A DNA stretch of 53,753 bases from Clostridium sartagoforme AAU1 (GTDB lineage: Bacteria; Bacillota; Clostridia; Clostridiales; Clostridiaceae): NCBI RefSeq assembly GCF_000401215.1, contig NZ_ASRV01000008.1, forward strand, positions 1-53,753, written 5' to 3'. Shown piece by piece: positions 8,836 through 19,757 of the stretch; within the stretch, counting starts at the first letter, position 1, and each line of letters begins with the position of its first letter. The notes below the pieces were generated by a model that was not told the origin of the DNA, ran no database searches, and saw nothing but the letters and a program-made list of their open reading frames with translations. Position numbers and translations under genes: made by a program.

Positions 8836-8843
8836 CACTTTTT
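8808..8843 (+). terminator. Intrinsic terminator overlapping the end of the small peptide gene
   Basis: AAAAAGTGCT pairs perfectly with AGCACTTTTT across a 16-nt loop. A T-run follows on both strands, so it may act in both directions. The stop codon of the small gene (8833-8835) lies inside the stem. A second stem-loop, GCTTAGTG with CACTAAGC followed by TTTT, lies at 8914-8939. Confidence 0.7.
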
Positions 8844-9071
8844 CTAAGGTTCATAATTAATAATATAAATCTAATCCAATAGCCCTAAAACAAAATAAAT
8901 GTTCTAAGACTTTGCTTAGTGTTAGCACACTAAGCTTTTCTTATTTATATTATATCAAATTTTTATAAAAAATAAACCCTTAAAGTTTTTTATTCTAAAA
9001 TTTCAAATTGTAAATTATTTGTAATTACTCTTTTTAAATTTCAATTAGATAAATATGTTTAATTAACTTTA

Positions 9072-9099
9072 AAAGAGTAAGCAACCTTGCCCACTCTTT
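9072..9099 (-). terminator. Terminator of the rhamnose operon
   Basis: On the minus strand AAAGAGT pairs with ACTCTTT, and GGCAA/TTGCT extends the stem, immediately after the stop codon of the lactaldehyde reductase gene. The following TTTT is short. Confidence 0.55.
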
Positions 9100-10263
9100 C
9101 TAGTAAATATTATTTGAAAGCTTTTTATAAATTTCTAATATCTCAGTTACGTTAGTATCTCTTGGATTTCCTGGAGTGCAGGCATCTGCAAATGCTGATT
9201 TTGCAAGTGCTTGTAAGTCTTCTTCTTTAACTCCTATTTCACTTAATGTCTTTGGAATTCCTACATCTTCTGATAGTTTCTTTACTGCATCTATAGCTGC
9301 TTTTCTGTATTCTTCTTGAGACATATTATCTAAACCTTGAACATCCATAGCTTTAGCTATTTCTTTATACTTTTCTCCAGTAGCTTCTGCATTATATTCC
9401 ATAACGTATGGTAAAATTACTGCATTGGCAATTCCATGAGGTGTATCATAAAATGCTCCTAATGGATGTGCCATTGAGTGAACAATTCCAAGTCCTACGT
9501 TACTAAATCCCATACCTGCTACATATTGTCCAAGAGCCATATCTTCTCTACCTTTAGATTCATTAGCTACAGCACTTCTAAGTGAACGTCCTATTATTTC
9601 TATAGCTTTTAAGTGAAGAGTATCAGTTAACTCCCAAGCTCCCTTAGTTATATATCCTTCAATTGCATGAGTTAAAGCATCCATACCAGTTGCTGCTGTT
9701 AATCCCTTTGGCATTGATGACATCATTTCTGAATCTACCACTGCTATTACTGGTATATCATGAGGATCAACACAAACAAATTTACGTTTCTTTTCTTCAT
9801 CTGTAATAACATAGTTTATTGTAACTTCTGCTGCTGTTCCTGCTGTTGTTGGTACTGCTATTATATCAACACATTTATTTTTTGTTAAAACAGCCCCTTC
9901 TAGACTTCTTACATCTGAATATTCAGGATTATTTATAATAATACCTATTGCTTTTGCAGTATCTATTGATGACCCTCCACCTATTGCTATTAAATAATCT
10001 GCATTACTTTCTTTGAATTTTTCTATACCTGCTTTTACAACATTTATAGTTGGATTTGCTTTAACTTCATCAAATATTTCAAATTCTAAAGCATTTTCTT
10101 TTAATAAATCTGTAACTTTAGTTGCTACATTAAATTTTATTAAGTCTTTATCAGTAACTACTAATGCCTTTTTATATCCTCTTACTTTAACTTCTGTAAC
10201 AATATTTTCTATTGCTCCTGCTCCTAAATAACTTGTTTCATTTAAAATCATTCTGTTTGCCAT
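9100..10263 (-). CDS. fucO: Lactaldehyde reductase (iron-dependent alcohol dehydrogenase)
   Basis: Reduces L-lactaldehyde, the product of rhamnulose-1-phosphate cleavage, to L-1,2-propanediol with NADH. It has 387 residues. The NAD-binding motif GGGSSIDTAKAI starts at 95. Metal ligands align with those of E. coli FucO: D195 and H199 in DALTHAIEG, H262 in VHSMAHPLGA and H276 in TPHG. It is the last gene of the rhaB-rhaA-rhaD cluster, about 295 nt after rhaD. The spacer holds a strong hairpin, so its expression may be set separately. A PduQ-like propanol dehydrogenase is the main alternative name. Confidence 0.9.
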   Translation of the reverse strand: MANRMILNETSYLGAGAIENIVTEVKVRGYKKALVVTDKDLIKFNVATKVTDLLKENALEFEIFDEVKANPTINVVKAGIEKFKESNADYLIAIGGGSSIDTAKAIGIIINNPEYSDVRSLEGAVLTKNKCVDIIAVPTTAGTAAEVTINYVITDEEKKRKFVCVDPHDIPVIAVVDSEMMSSMPKGLTAATGMDALTHAIEGYITKGAWELTDTLHLKAIEIIGRSLRSAVANESKGREDMALGQYVAGMGFSNVGLGIVHSMAHPLGAFYDTPHGIANAVILPYVMEYNAEATGEKYKEIAKAMDVQGLDNMSQEEYRKAAIDAVKKLSEDVGIPKTLSEIGVKEEDLQALAKSAFADACTPGNPRDTNVTEILEIYKKLSNNIY

Positions 10264-10377
10264 AAAATCAATCTCCTTCTTATAATTATGTTTTGTTAAA
10301 TAATTAACTTTTTATATTAAAAAATTTTACCTATTTTTAGATTATGGGGATTTTACCCTTCTTATATATATCTTTTT

Positions 10378-10428
10378 CTGTTTTAAAAGATTGTTGGTAG
10401 CTTAACCACCAACAACTTCTTAAAACAG
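10378..10428 (-). other. Strong intercistronic hairpin between rhaD and fucO
   Basis: Two 21-nt arms (10378-10398 and 10408-10428) pair at 18 positions, with a 9-nt loop. In the sense (minus-strand) RNA two of the three remaining positions become G-U pairs, so it is more stable in that RNA. No poly-U follows, which argues against a simple terminator and for an mRNA processing or stability element. Confidence 0.55.
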
Positions 10429-10558
10429 TAAAACAGATTTATATGCTATATTAACACTTATTGATTGTACATATTACCAACAATATTTTAAAACACATAT
10501 ATATGGGCTAATGTATATAGGCTAATATAGCATTGCATATTGTACTTCAACTATTTTA

Positions 10559-11377
10559 TTATTTCAAATATTCTTCTGAAATACTTACCTTAAAATCTCT
10601 AGCTAAATCTCTAAAGTTTTGTGAACTTATAGTTTGTCTCTTTCCACCCATGGATAAAACTTTTACAAGTATTTCAGCAGATTTTTCTACAGTATCCATA
10701 AGACCAAATGTTAAGTCTAAGTCTTCTCCTGAGCAAAATACTCCGTGATGAGCCCATATTACTATGTCATGTTTTTTCATTAATTCACTTGTAGCTTCTG
10801 CAATTTGCGCTCCACCTGGAACCATCCATGGCACAACCCCTATTCCACTTGGAAATACTACTGGGCACTCTGTAGCCATTTCCCATAGTTCTCTTGTAAA
10901 GACTACTCCATCAAGAGGTAGCACAAATGTTAATGCTATTATATTAGTTGCATGAGAATGCATTATAATTCTATGCTTTCCACCTGTTTGATCATATTTA
11001 ACACAGTGACTCATAAGGTGTGATGGAAGTTCACTAGTTGGTTTAGCTCCATTTATAAGACCCCAAACAATTTTGTAGTTTTCTCCAGCTTCATCTATTT
11101 TAACTATTCCTACATTTGCTTCTAAATCAATAGCCACATTTCTTATAAACTTTCCACTTCCAGTTACTAAGAAATATTCATTAGCTAAATTTTCAACCTT
11201 TACTCCAATTGATTTATATTCTGCAGATTCATCTATAAGATCTTTAACTTCATTAACTTCTTCTTTTGTTAATCTATAAGTAATATTTCCACCATTTCTT
11301 TCATGCCAGCCCTTAAGCCAAGCATCGTTAGTCATTTTTTGAAAGTTTTTGATAAATTTAATATCATTCATTTTCAT
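10559..11377 (-). CDS. rhaD: Rhamnulose-1-phosphate aldolase
   Basis: Class II zinc aldolase that splits L-rhamnulose-1-phosphate into dihydroxyacetone phosphate and L-lactaldehyde. It has 272 residues, normal for RhaD. Predicted zinc ligands are H140 and H142 in IIMHSHATN and a His of the WAHHGVFCSG motif (H210 or H211). Glu116 matches the catalytic acid. The N-terminal WHERNGGNITYRL is typical of the family. It lies 25 nt after rhaA in the same operon. Confidence 0.95.
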   Translation of the reverse strand: MKMNDIKFIKNFQKMTNDAWLKGWHERNGGNITYRLTKEEVNEVKDLIDESAEYKSIGVKVENLANEYFLVTGSGKFIRNVAIDLEANVGIVKIDEAGENYKIVWGLINGAKPTSELPSHLMSHCVKYDQTGGKHRIIMHSHATNIIALTFVLPLDGVVFTRELWEMATECPVVFPSGIGVVPWMVPGGAQIAEATSELMKKHDIVIWAHHGVFCSGEDLDLTFGLMDTVEKSAEILVKVLSMGGKRQTISSQNFRDLARDFKVSISEEYLK

Positions 11378-11402
11378 TCCTTATTCCCACCTTTGCAATC
11401 CA

Positions 11403-12659
11403 TTAATTTCTTTTTGATAACTCATTTTCTTCGTATTCTTTAACTTCTTTTATCCAAGCTTCCCCTACTGGAACATTATTCTTTTCACAGTAATAATTCC
11501 ATATGTCTCCCATTGGATAAGTTTTTAATTCTTCCATTAAAGCTAATCTTTCTGTAAAGTTACCTTCATCTTGATATTTCTTTAATAATTCATTAGGTGT
11601 AAGCATTGCTGACAATAATGCTTTAATCATGTTTCTTGTACCTATAGTCCATGCTGCTATTCTATTTATGCTTGCATCAAAGAAATCAAGGCCTATTATA
11701 ACTCTATCTAAAGCATCATTTCTTACTATTTCTTTTGCAATTTCTTTAAGCTCATCATCGAAAATTACTACATGGTCACTATCCCATCTAACTGGTCTAC
11801 TTACATGAAGTGCTAATTTTTCATTGAATAAAAGCATAGCTGATAGCTTGTCTGAAACTACTTCTGTTGGATGATAATGTCCTGTATCCATTAAAGACAA
11901 TATGTTATTTCTAGCTGCAAAGTTTATATAAAATTCGCTTGATCCTACTGTATAGCTTTCTGCACCTATTCCAAATACCTTAGATTCTACACAATCTAAA
12001 TTATATTTTTTATTTATATCTACTGCATAAATTTGTTCTAAAGAATCTTTAAGTCTTGCTCTTGGTCCTAATCTATCACTTGGAATATCTTTATATCCAT
12101 CTGGTATCCAAAGATTTGTTACACAAGTTTGGCCAAGTTCTTTTCCAAAATATTCTCCTATTTTCCTTGAAGCTATTGAATGTCTTATCCAAAAATCTCT
12201 TATGTCCTTATTAGGATGAGATAAAGTTAAGCCATCACAAGCTTTTGGATGTGAAAATATAGTTGGATTAAAATCTAATCCTAGTTCTTTTTCTTTAGCC
12301 CAATTTACCCAATTTTCAAAATGCTCTGGCTTTATTTCATCTCTTTCTATAACTTCACCATTTGTTTCTGCATATATTGCATGTAAATTAACTTTATGTT
12401 TACCTGGAATTAAAGATAATGCCTTGTCTAAATCTTTTCTTAATTCTTCTGCATTTCTAGCTTTTCCTGGGTAATTTCCTGTAGCTGCAATCCCTCCTGA
12501 AAGTTCACTTTGTGAAACCTCAAATCCAGTTACGTCATCTCCTTGCCAGCAGTGGATTGAAATCTTAACCTTTTTAAGATCTTCCAATACTTTATCTACA
12601 TTAATTCCAAATTTCTCATAATCTTTTTTTGCTTCTAAATATCTTTCTTTTATATTCAT
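11403..12659 (-). CDS. rhaA: L-rhamnose isomerase
   Basis: Converts L-rhamnose to L-rhamnulose in the cytosol, metal dependent (Mn). 418 residues, full length. Family landmarks include [14 protein letters not shown] at about 33-46, the metal-site region with [17 protein letters not shown], and [14 protein letters not shown]. It sits 9 nt downstream of rhaB and upstream of rhaD, completing the phosphorylating rhamnose pathway. Confidence 0.96.
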   Translation of the reverse strand: MNIKERYLEAKKDYEKFGINVDKVLEDLKKVKISIHCWQGDDVTGFEVSQSELSGGIAATGNYPGKARNAEELRKDLDKALSLIPGKHKVNLHAIYAETNGEVIERDEIKPEHFENWVNWAKEKELGLDFNPTIFSHPKACDGLTLSHPNKDIRDFWIRHSIASRKIGEYFGKELGQTCVTNLWIPDGYKDIPSDRLGPRARLKDSLEQIYAVDINKKYNLDCVESKVFGIGAESYTVGSSEFYINFAARNNILSLMDTGHYHPTEVVSDKLSAMLLFNEKLALHVSRPVRWDSDHVVIFDDELKEIAKEIVRNDALDRVIIGLDFFDASINRIAAWTIGTRNMIKALLSAMLTPNELLKKYQDEGNFTERLALMEELKTYPMGDIWNYYCEKNNVPVGEAWIKEVKEYEENELSKRN

Positions 12660-12668
12660 AATGTCCTC

Positions 12669-14084
12669 CTAATTTATACATTTTATGGCCGTATATTTTT
12701 TTATTTCAAAAGATTCTGCTATAAGTTTTCTAGCTTCTCTTAAGTCTTCTATTTTATTAAAACTAAGCAGCTGAACAATTATATTTCCTATTGCTGTTGC
12801 CTCAACTGGACCTGCTAAAACTTCTTTATTAGTTCTATCTGCAATTAATTGATTAAGAAGTTCATTTTGACATCCACCACCAAAGACATTAATTCTTTCA
12901 TATTTCTTTTCAAATATTTCTTCAAGTTCTTTAATAGATTCTCTATAACTAATACCTAAACTGTTAAATACACAATAAGCCACTTCACCAGGAGTTTTAG
13001 GTATGTCTTGATTAGTTTCTTTGCAATAATCTTGTATTTCTGTAATCATATTTTCAGGATTTAAAAATCTATCCTGATTTACATCTATAATTGATTTAAA
13101 GCACTCAACTTCCTTAGCCTTTATAACTAATTCTTGGAAGGAATATTTATCTTTGTACACCCTTTTTACTTCTTGTATAATCCAAAGTCCCATTATATTT
13201 TTTAAAAACCTAAACTTATAATCAATTCCACCTTCATTAGTAAAGTTGTAATTCATTGACTGTGGAACACAAATTGGAAATCTATTTTCAACTCCCATAA
13301 GAGACCATGTTCCAGAGCTTAGATAAACACTATCCTCATCATTACATACTGAGGATATAAAAGCAGAACCTGTATCATGAGTTGCAGGTAATATTACCTC
13401 CATATTAAAACCAAATTCTTCTACTAATTCACTTCTTAAGTTTCCAAGATTAGTTTTAGGAAGCTTTATTTCTTGGAACATCTCTTTATTTATTTCTAAG
13501 GAATTTAATATATTATCATCCCATGTTTTATCAAAGGAATTTACTAATTGAGTTGAAGTGGCATTTGTATATTCATTAACTTTTTTTCCTGTTAAAAGGA
13601 AGTTGAAATAATCAGGTATCATTAAAAAGGTTTTAGCTTTTTTAAGATTTTCTGGATTTTTCTTTTTAATTGCCATAAGCTGATATATTGTATTAAATCT
13701 TTGAAACTGAATTCCTGTATAAAGATATAGCATATCTTTAGGTATTATCTTAAAAACTTCTTCCATTATCCCTTCTGTTCTATCATCTCTATAAGCTACT
13801 GTATTTCCTAATATATCTTCATTTTCATCTAATAACACAAAGTCTACTGCCCAAGTATCTATCCCTATACTTTTAGGGATTTTGCCTATTTCCTTGCATT
13901 TTTTTATTCCATTTTTTATTTCTGAAAATAAGTTTTTTAAATCCCAGCAATATTCATTATTAACCTTTTTTATTCCATTACTAAATCTATAAATTTCTTC
14001 TAATTTAAGCTTACCATCTTTTATAAATCCTAATATATGTCTTCCACTAGAAGCCCCAATATCAATGGCTAGATGATATTCCAT
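12669..14084 (-). CDS. rhaB: Rhamnulokinase
   Basis: FGGY-family sugar kinase that phosphorylates L-rhamnulose at C1 with ATP. 471 residues. The N-terminal phosphate-1 motif DIGASSGRHILGF starts at residue 8; GIDTWAVDFVLLDE carries the catalytic Asp region; INVFGGGCQNELLNQ is the C-terminal adenosine-binding motif. First gene of the rhaB-rhaA-rhaD-fucO cluster, with GGGGGA upstream of its ATG. About 280 nt separate it from the AraC gene upstream, a region that includes a conserved RNA-like stem-loop. Confidence 0.95.
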   Translation of the reverse strand: MEYHLAIDIGASSGRHILGFIKDGKLKLEEIYRFSNGIKKVNNEYCWDLKNLFSEIKNGIKKCKEIGKIPKSIGIDTWAVDFVLLDENEDILGNTVAYRDDRTEGIMEEVFKIIPKDMLYLYTGIQFQRFNTIYQLMAIKKKNPENLKKAKTFLMIPDYFNFLLTGKKVNEYTNATSTQLVNSFDKTWDDNILNSLEINKEMFQEIKLPKTNLGNLRSELVEEFGFNMEVILPATHDTGSAFISSVCNDEDSVYLSSGTWSLMGVENRFPICVPQSMNYNFTNEGGIDYKFRFLKNIMGLWIIQEVKRVYKDKYSFQELVIKAKEVECFKSIIDVNQDRFLNPENMITEIQDYCKETNQDIPKTPGEVAYCVFNSLGISYRESIKELEEIFEKKYERINVFGGGCQNELLNQLIADRTNKEVLAGPVEATAIGNIIVQLLSFNKIEDLREARKLIAESFEIKKYTAIKCIN

Positions 14085-14195
14085 AACCTATTCCCCCTAT
14101 CAAGAAATCATTTACTTAACTTGATTATATTATTTATAAAAGTTATATTTAATAACTCTATTTGTTTAATTTATTATCCTTATTTGCAAAAAGTA

Positions 14196-14263
14196 GTAGA
14201 CATATGTAAATTTACTTATGACCTCGTTTCACTCGAAGTCAACGTAAACTTACATATGTCTAC
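14196..14263 (-). repeat. Dispersed stem-loop element, copy 1
   Basis: An outer 20-bp stem runs from GTAGACATATG to CATATGTCTAC. It is joined by a small internal loop (TTA opposite AC) to an inner 8-bp stem and a 7-nt loop. A second copy is at 52491-52557 with compensatory base changes. Odd positions that are A-C mismatches on the plus strand are G-U pairs on the minus strand, so the RNA is probably minus-strand. It lies downstream of the AraC gene and upstream of rhaB. Confidence 0.75.
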
Positions 14264-14279
14264 TTGAAAACTGAAGGAA

Positions 14280-14325
14280 GGAAATTATAAAAAGTTATTC
14301 ACGTAGTAATCTTTTTATAATTTCC
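14280..14325. other. Perfect 15-bp inverted repeat
   Basis: GGAAATTATAAAAAG (14280-14294) and CTTTTTATAATTTCC (14311-14325) are perfect complements around a 16-nt loop. The words AAAGTTAT, CAC and TTATAATTTCCT here recur next to the second copy of the dispersed stem-loop, at 52446-52480. Confidence 0.6.
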
Positions 14326-14331
14326 TAGAAA

Positions 14332-14371
14332 AGTAGAACACTACTAGAAATTTCTAATAGTCTTCTACTTT
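14332..14371. terminator. Hairpin at the 3' end of the AraC gene
   Basis: AAAGTAGAA and TTCTACTTT close a stem whose inner part, ACTACTAGAAATTTCTAATAGT, is itself nearly palindromic. The T-run is longer on the plus strand. The stem overlaps the stop codon of the minus-strand AraC gene. Confidence 0.5.
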
Positions 14372-15324
14372 TTTTCTCTATATTCTTTAGGCGTAACTTT
14401 ATACTTTGTTTTAAATATCTTATAGAAATAAGTAAGATTTTCATATCCAATTAAATCTATAACTTCAACTATAGGATATTCTGTAAACTTTAAAAGCTCT
14501 ACAGCTTTGCTAAGTCTTTTTTCTTGCAGTAGTTCTTTAAAAGTCATCTTAGTATGCTTTTTAATTAATTTGCTTAACTTATAATGTGGTTGCTTAAGTT
14601 CTTTAGACAGCTCAAAAAGATTTCCTTCTCTGTAAAACTCATCTATATATTTTAAGCATTGAATTATTAACATCTTTTCATAATTATCCACAGAATATGT
14701 CTCTACATCTTGTGAATTCTTTACAAGTTCTACTATTAATAATCCTACTAAAAGTTTAATTGTAGCTTTACTCATTATAGAAGGAGTATAAAGTTCAGTT
14801 ATTATTTTCTCTACTAAGTTTTGTATTTCTTTGTTATCTGCAACCTTAAAATATAAATATTCTCCTTCTTCATAATTAGTATATAAGGTTGTTATTAAGA
14901 ATCTGCTTATTATATTATCATTTTCTAATAATCCTAATATATAATCGAAGAATTCAGGTTTTATTATAAAATTTATTATTATATCTTCTTCTTTAGAAGC
15001 TTCAATTTCATGAGTAATATATTGATTTAAGAAAATTAACTCTCCCCTTTTAAGTATTATTTTCTTATCATCAATTATCTCTGTTAAGCTTCCTTGATAA
15101 ACATAATTAAATTCAATATAGTTATGCTTATGCTTTGGAAAATCTATAAATCTTGTATGTTTCCTTATATCTATAAGTTCTTCTTTTCCTAACAACTTAT
15201 TGCTATCTATTATAAATTGACCATTATCAGTATATAAACTTTTATTAACTTCATGCTCACCACTTAAAATTTTATTTTCTTCATCTGTTAGTGCTATTAA
15301 TTTATTATGAATATACTCTTTCAT
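14365..15324 (-). CDS. AraC-family regulator with cupin sensor, likely rhamnose control
   Basis: A 319-residue regulator. The N-terminal cupin-like arm includes FPKHKHNYIEFNYVYQGS near residues 63-80. The C-terminal AraC DNA-binding domain has two HTH units, with KFTEYPIVEVIDLIGYENLT and the end motif FKTKYKVTPKEYREKK. It sits directly upstream of and in the same orientation as the rha genes, so rhamnose-dependent activation of rhaB is the natural inference. Control of the neighbouring beta-glucoside genes cannot be excluded. Confidence 0.85.
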   Translation of the reverse strand: MKEYIHNKLIALTDEENKILSGEHEVNKSLYTDNGQFIIDSNKLLGKEELIDIRKHTRFIDFPKHKHNYIEFNYVYQGSLTEIIDDKKIILKRGELIFLNQYITHEIEASKEEDIIINFIIKPEFFDYILGLLENDNIISRFLITTLYTNYEEGEYLYFKVADNKEIQNLVEKIITELYTPSIMSKATIKLLVGLLIVELVKNSQDVETYSVDNYEKMLIIQCLKYIDEFYREGNLFELSKELKQPHYKLSKLIKKHTKMTFKELLQEKRLSKAVELLKFTEYPIVEVIDLIGYENLTYFYKIFKTKYKVTPKEYREKK

Positions 15325-15428
15325 AAGTTTTCTCCTACTGGCACTTATTTTTATTTACCTTTATTTTAGCATAAGTAAATTTTCACAACAAATTAATCAA
15401 TTTTTAAAGATAACAAAGCCTTTTACAG

Positions 15429-16910
<1,482 letters not shown>

Positions 16911-18356
16911 TTATCTTACCTCCATATCTAATTTTTCACCATTTGTCTCAATGACTTGTTTATACCAATAGAATGAATCTTTACGATAACGTTTCATTTG
17001 AGATGATTTCGCCTTTTCATCATCTTCATCTCTATCAACGTAAATAAATCCATAACGCTTACTAATGCCTTCTCTTGTAGAAACTAAATCTACTGCACTC
17101 CATGGACAATATCCCATGATATTAGCACCTTCTTCAATACCAATCTCCATTTGTCTTATTGTTTCTCTTAAATGTTCAATACGATAACTGTCATGAATGT
17201 TTCCATCTTCTTCTAATACATCAGGACGCCCATATCCATTTTCTGTAATTATCACAGGCAAATGATAACGATCTGTTAAACGCCTTGCTGTAACACGAAT
17301 ACAATAAGGATCAAAAGAATGTCCATCTTCACCCTTAGTGAAATATTCATTTTGACTAGCTCTACCAACACCTGGTTTATCCATTAACTTCATTAAATAA
17401 CTCATATCACGGTTATCAGCATTTAACATATCACTAAAATCAACCTTATAATATTCTAAATGCTCAGTTGTATCATTACCATAACAATTAAATCCAATAA
17501 AATCAGGATGACAAGTTTCCATACATTCAAAATCACCATCTTGTACATCAATAGTAATGTCATTCATTTTGAAATAGCGAAGAACGCTTTGAGGATACTT
17601 TCCAAATACCAATGCATCTAAGTAGAAATTATTTCTTAAGTCATCCATATTCATTGCAGCCAAATAATCTACTGGATTGCAAGTTTTTGGATAAGATGTT
17701 GTAATATTGGGAGCTGGTCCTATTTTTGCACTTGGGCACATTTCATGACATAAATGAATTGCTTTAGCTTGTGCAACATTTTGGATATGTGCTTGATTAT
17801 AAAGGGTATTTCCAGATTGGAAAGTTTTTGATCCACCTAGCATATCAAGAGCTCCAAAGAAAATAAGCATATTTTGTTCATTATATGTTAACCAATACTT
17901 AACGTCATCCTTATAATTCTCAAATAAAACCTTACAATAATTTAAATAAGCATCAATCATACGGCGATCATTCCATCCACCATATTTTTCTTGTAAAGCA
18001 AGTGGTAAATCAAAGTGAAAAATAGTTACAATAGGTTCAATTCCATATTTGTAACATTCCTTAAAAACATCTTTATAAAAATCTATACCTTTTTGATTCA
18101 CTTCACCTTCACCATTAGGTAATATACGGCTCCAAGAAATAGACATACGATAAGCTTTAAATCCCATTTCGGCCATTAAAGCAATATCCTCTTTATAATG
18201 ATGATAAAAATCAGATGCATAATGAAAACTACAAGTTCCTGAATTTAATTCCTTAACATCCCAGATAGATAGTCCTCTTCCATCTTCATTATATCCTCCT
18301 TCAATTTGAGCACTTGAACTGCTTGCACCCCATAAAAAATCCTTAGGGAAAGACAT
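16911..18356 (-). CDS. 6-phospho-beta-glucosidase (GH1), first of pair
   Basis: GH1 enzyme of 481 residues from the start chosen here. The acid/base Glu is in LTYNEQN and the nucleophile in IITENGYG. The ISKRYGFIYVD motif fits the 6-phospho-beta-glucosidase subgroup. An earlier in-frame ATG at 18392 has no ribosome binding site, while GGAGAGGAG precedes the ATG at 18356 and the protein then begins MSFPKDFLWGASS, as GH1 proteins do. It follows the PTS EIIC gene across a terminator-like hairpin. Two paralogues suggest different beta-linked substrates. Confidence 0.92.
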   Translation of the reverse strand: MSFPKDFLWGASSSSAQIEGGYNEDGRGLSIWDVKELNSGTCSFHYASDFYHHYKEDIALMAEMGFKAYRMSISWSRILPNGEGEVNQKGIDFYKDVFKECYKYGIEPIVTIFHFDLPLALQEKYGGWNDRRMIDAYLNYCKVLFENYKDDVKYWLTYNEQNMLIFFGALDMLGGSKTFQSGNTLYNQAHIQNVAQAKAIHLCHEMCPSAKIGPAPNITTSYPKTCNPVDYLAAMNMDDLRNNFYLDALVFGKYPQSVLRYFKMNDITIDVQDGDFECMETCHPDFIGFNCYGNDTTEHLEYYKVDFSDMLNADNRDMSYLMKLMDKPGVGRASQNEYFTKGEDGHSFDPYCIRVTARRLTDRYHLPVIITENGYGRPDVLEEDGNIHDSYRIEHLRETIRQMEIGIEEGANIMGYCPWSAVDLVSTREGISKRYGFIYVDRDEDDEKAKSSQMKRYRKDSFYWYKQVIETNGEKLDMEVR

Positions 18357-18400
18357 ATTAATCAAACTCCTCTCCATTGTTTTTAATAACATTTTTATTT

Positions 18401-18430
18401 AAAAAGCACCAACTATTTGATGGTGCTTTT
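18401..18430 (-). terminator. Intra-operon terminator between EIIC and GH1
   Basis: AAAAGCACCA and TGGTGCTTTT form a perfect 10-bp stem; on the minus strand it is followed by TTTTT. Being inside the operon, it probably reduces rather than stops transcription into the two GH1 genes. Confidence 0.7.
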
Positions 18431-18435
18431 CTTTT

Positions 18436-19737
18436 TTACATTGCAATACTTTCAGCTTCTTCTTCTAAAGCAGCAGCTTCTTTAGCAATTAATTGTTTTT
18501 CATAAATTTTAAAGAATGGATACCATACAATTGCAGAAGGAATTAACATTAAATAATCCCAAATTGCATTTTGCCATCTTAGTGTAGATAAATAACTGCC
18601 AAATCCCATTGGAAGTAATGCTGAAATACTAATCCATGCAGGTTGAAGGAACCCAACTTTATATCCTATATATGTGCATAACATAACAACTGGAATATTT
18701 AATACATAAGGAATACAAAGTACAGGGTTGTACATAATTGGCATACCAAATGTAAGTGGTTCGTTTATTCCAAACCATCCAGGAACAGCTGAAATTTTTG
18801 AAACTGCGCTAATTTGTTTAGATTTAGAACGTATTCCCATTAATGCAAGAGGCAAGGTATTACCTGTACCACCAGCAATTGCCATTCCAGCAAATAATGC
18901 AACTGGATAAAAAACTAGAGGTTGTCCTGCTGCATGTGCTGATGCATTTGCAACTGCTGCTTGGATACCTAAAGGCATAATAATCGGAACTAAAATCATA
19001 GTACCATGAATACCAAAGCACCATAATAATGCAGCAAAAATACAAATTATGAACATACCTGGAACTGATGTTAATGCATTTAATGGAGTTCCTAATAACG
19101 CCATAAATCCTGAAGCAACATTATAAGTTCCCCCTGTACCCACTGATACAGCTGTAGAAGTGGCTAAAAATACTATTGCACTAAATAATAATGGTAAAAT
19201 TGCTGAGAAACCATCTTGTAAGAAAGGTGGTACAACATCTGGCATCTTAATACGAATATTCTTGTCAACACAAAATTTTTCAATATGCACTGATACAAAC
19301 ACAACAAGGAATCCAATAAACATACCTTGAGCTCCAAGATAAGTCATATCAATACCTGTTATTCCTACTTCAGTTACAATTAAAGTCCCAGCAACTAATA
19401 AGAAACATACTAAGGCATCAATAGCATTCATAATTGGAGATTTCATTTTTAAATTTTTAGCATAGTTGAATGCAAATAATGCAACAACCCATAAGGATAA
19501 AGAATTCATAGTAAATTGATAAGGTAAATAAATTATTGCATAAATTTTACTGTCGGCAGTGAATAGATTAAATAAAGTACCTACTGAACAAATAATTTGT
19601 GATATAGCACCAACCATTATAATACCCATTAATGACATCATAGTAGCTTGCAATGCAGCTAAAAATTTATTACTACCTAATTTTTGTCCGAAGTTTTGTA
19701 GCTTGACCATAAATTGACTTTCAAATAATTTTTCCAT
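18436..19737 (-). CDS. PTS lactose/cellobiose-family EIIC permease
   Basis: Membrane channel component of a lactose-family phosphotransferase system, 433 residues, with about ten hydrophobic segments. Family features include LFAGMAIAGGTGNTLPLALM and PGWFGINEPLTFGMPIMYNP (the NEP substrate/active-site region). It imports a beta-glucoside and presents it to EIIB for phosphorylation. It lies 20 nt after the EIIB gene, and the two GH1 enzymes downstream indicate beta-glucosides such as cellobiose or aryl-glucosides. Confidence 0.94.
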   Translation of the reverse strand: MEKLFESQFMVKLQNFGQKLGSNKFLAALQATMMSLMGIIMVGAISQIICSVGTLFNLFTADSKIYAIIYLPYQFTMNSLSLWVVALFAFNYAKNLKMKSPIMNAIDALVCFLLVAGTLIVTEVGITGIDMTYLGAQGMFIGFLVVFVSVHIEKFCVDKNIRIKMPDVVPPFLQDGFSAILPLLFSAIVFLATSTAVSVGTGGTYNVASGFMALLGTPLNALTSVPGMFIICIFAALLWCFGIHGTMILVPIIMPLGIQAAVANASAHAAGQPLVFYPVALFAGMAIAGGTGNTLPLALMGIRSKSKQISAVSKISAVPGWFGINEPLTFGMPIMYNPVLCIPYVLNIPVVMLCTYIGYKVGFLQPAWISISALLPMGFGSYLSTLRWQNAIWDYLMLIPSAIVWYPFFKIYEKQLIAKEAAALEEEAESIAM

Positions 19738-19757
19738 TTTACCTCTCCTTATTTTAT

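Noticed and set aside
18357..18392. Upstream start of the first GH1 gene adding 12 residues
   Set aside because: No ribosome binding site; the ATG at 18356 has GGAGAGGAG and gives the family-typical N terminus.
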